The notes under the pieces: model-generated
What the model was told of the DNA's origin: nothing
Databases searched by the model: none
Seen by the model: only the letters and a program-made list of their open reading frames with translations
In this document: piece by piece, positions 49,723 through 51,043 of the stretch
How positions within the stretch are numbered: the stretch's first letter is position 1
How the letters are laid out: the number at the start of each line of letters is the position of its first letter
Source of the DNA: Bacillota bacterium
Lineage (GTDB): Bacteria > Bacillota > Clostridia > Acetivibrionales > DSM-1351
NCBI GenBank assembly: GCA_023433945.1
Contig: JAEYTP010000027.1
Coordinates: 1 to 51,043 of the forward strand
Length of the DNA stretch: 51,043 nt
Direction: 5' to 3'
Translations under genes and position numbers: made by a program

Positions 49723-51043
49723 GTGAAGATTAATATCACTGAAACAGTGTTAAGAGACGCTAACCAATCTCTTATTGCAACAAGAATGCCATTCTCAGAT
49801 TTTGAGGACATTCTTGAAACCATTAACAAAGCAGGCTATTATTCTGTAGAATGCTGGGGAGGAGCTACATTTGACTCTTGTCTTAGATACTTGAATGAGG
49901 ATCCATGGAAGAGACTAAGAATGCTAAAGGATAAACTGAAAAACTCTAAGCTGCAGATGCTATTAAGAGGTCAGAACATCCTTGGTTATAAGCACTATCC
50001 CGATGATGTTGTAAGAAAGTTCGTAGCGCATTCCGTGGATAATGGAATGGACATTTTCAGAATATTTGATGCTTTAAACGATTATAGAAACATACAGGTA
50101 GCAGTAGATGAAACCATTAAGAGGGGCGCACATGCCCAAGGAACCATCAGCTACACAACGAGTCCTATACATACTCTAGAAAAATATGCAAAAATGGGTA
50201 AAGAACTTGAAAATATGGGTGTTCACTCAATATGCGTAAAGGATATGGCTGGTATTATGGGTCCGCAGGAAGCATATGACCTTATCAAGGCCTTGAAGGA
50301 ATCGGTAAAGATACCAGTATTCCTACATACTCACTCAACAACAGGATTAGGACCTATTACATATATGAAAGCAGTAGAAGCTGGCTGCAATGGTATAGAT
50401 ACGGCAATATCATCTTTCTCAGGCGGAACATCTCAGCCATCAACAGAAACCTTAAACTATGCTCTTAAGCAAATGGGATATGAAACAGGACTCAATGAAA
50501 GCTATTTAAAGGAAATTAATGATTTCTATAAACCTCTCAAGGAAAAGTATGTTAAATCTGGACTTATGGATCCATTTGTAATGGGTACTGATACAGATGC
50601 ACTTGTATACCAAGTTCCAGGGGGCATGCTTTCAAACCTTATCGCGCAGCTAAAATCCCAGAATTCTATAGATAAGCTGGACGAAGTGTTACAGGAAACT
50701 CCAAGAGTTAGAAAGGATTTAGGTTATCCTCCTCTAGTTACTCCGATGAGCCAGATGGTAGGTGTGCAGGCTGCAACTAATGTTCTTCTTGGAGAACGTT
50801 ACAAGAGCGTTTCAAAGGAAATAAAGGCTTACTTAAGAGGTGAATATGGTCAGGCTCCTGGTGTAATAGATGAGCAATTACAAAAGAAGGTGCTTGGGGA
50901 TGAAAAACCAATTACCAAGAGATTTGCCGATACGCTAAAACCAGAGTTTAATGAAGTTAAAGCAAAATTAAAGGGTATAGCAAAGAGTGATGAGGATGTT
51001 CTTTCATATATTCTTTTCCCACAGATAGCTGAAAAGTTCTTCA
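49723..51043 (+). CDS. Biotin-dependent carboxyltransferase (pyruvate carboxylase subunit B / oxaloacetate decarboxylase alpha), 3' part outside window
   Basis: An open reading frame of 440 codons that runs off the right edge. It starts at GTG 49723 behind AAGGAAGTGAG; the ATG at 49721 is followed at once by a stop. The DRE-TIM/HMGL carboxyltransferase motifs are intact: ETVLRDANQSLIATRM with the metal Asp, LLRGQNILGYKHYPDD, FRIFDALNDYRN, SICVKDMAGIMGPQEAYDL with the Lys expected to be carboxylated, and LHTHSTTGLGP with the metal His pair. The PYC_OADA region follows (FVMGTDTDALVYQVPGGML). The same chain serves pyruvate carboxylase subunit B and oxaloacetate decarboxylase alpha; a biotinyl domain or membrane partner, needed to choose, is beyond the edge. 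Near icd it probably supplies oxaloacetate. Confidence 0.93.
   Translation, partial: MKINITETVLRDANQSLIATRMPFSDFEDILETINKAGYYSVECWGGATFDSCLRYLNEDPWKRLRMLKDKLKNSKLQMLLRGQNILGYKHYPDDVVRKFVAHSVDNGMDIFRIFDALNDYRNIQVAVDETIKRGAHAQGTISYTTSPIHTLEKYAKMGKELENMGVHSICVKDMAGIMGPQEAYDLIKALKESVKIPVFLHTHSTTGLGPITYMKAVEAGCNGIDTAISSFSGGTSQPSTETLNYALKQMGYETGLNESYLKEINDFYKPLKEKYVKSGLMDPFVMGTDTDALVYQVPGGMLSNLIAQLKSQNSIDKLDEVLQETPRVRKDLGYPPLVTPMSQMVGVQAATNVLLGERYKSVSKEIKAYLRGEYGQAPGVIDEQLQKKVLGDEKPITKRFADTLKPEFNEVKAKLKGIAKSDEDVLSYILFPQIAEKFF

Overview
The window is a 51-kb, AT-rich stretch of chromosome from a fermentative, Gram-positive anaerobe. It fits the class Clostridia, possibly a Ruminiclostridium-like cellulolytic clostridium; that genus guess is inference from gene content, not a search. 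The evidence is: strong AGGAGG-type ribosome sites, near-consensus sigma-A promoters, pyruvate formate-lyase with its activase, ammonia-dependent asparagine synthetase beside AsnRS, secreted WG-repeat proteins, and no respiratory genes. There is no rRNA, tRNA, IS element, prophage or CRISPR array. I annotate 42 protein genes, the last cut by the right edge.

Layout. 1-300: a small zinc-ribbon protein with tandem terminators. 0.5-6.8 kb: three consecutive secreted proteins (WG repeats; WG repeats plus transglutaminase; SLH-like plus transglutaminase). 6.9-8.9 kb: psd and pfkA. 9.1-10.9 kb: an ECF sigma factor with its DUF4179 anti-sigma partner. 11-12 kb (minus): a zinc-dependent phospholipase C family protein. 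12.3-14.3 kb and 16.4-19.6 kb: two YtrA-like GntR/ABC-transporter operons, separated by a DHH phosphoesterase and a DUF1349 protein on the minus strand. 19.8-24.6 kb: PdxA-family dehydrogenase with a repeated charged N-terminal tail, glpK, proA and ridA. 24.7-29.7 kb (minus): a large protein with a degenerate cNMP-like domain, asd, and a secreted L,D-transpeptidase. 29.9-33.7 kb: a polar amino-acid ABC importer and an isoaspartyl dipeptidase. 33.8-35.6 kb: an M48 membrane protease and a small membrane protein. 35.9-39.6 kb: pflB, pflA and a muramoyl-alanine amidase. 39.8-45.0 kb: an ABC-2 exporter operon divergent from a NarL-type two-component system. 45.2-51.0 kb: icd, asnA, asnS and the start of a pyruvate carboxylase/oxaloacetate decarboxylase carboxyltransferase.

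How the genes fit together. Central metabolism (pfkA, pflBA, glpK, the biotin-dependent carboxyltransferase, icd) feeds amino-acid synthesis (asd, proA, asnA). Envelope functions recur: psd, L,D-transpeptidase, amidase, the WG/transglutaminase cluster, three ABC-2 type transporters and the two-component system. Three of these transporter loci have a perfect or near-perfect palindrome where a repressor or response regulator would act.

The observations most worth following up are: a start codon whose Shine-Dalgarno sequence is separated from it by a 14-nt perfect hairpin (15308-15338); a promoter-driven, structured, gene-free region before the last gene (49274-49460); a perfect palindrome between the ABC exporter and its two-component system; the WG/transglutaminase surface cluster; the 810-residue orphan protein with a cNMP-like fold; and a series of unrelated, short degenerate tandem repeats that recur in the intergenic regions.
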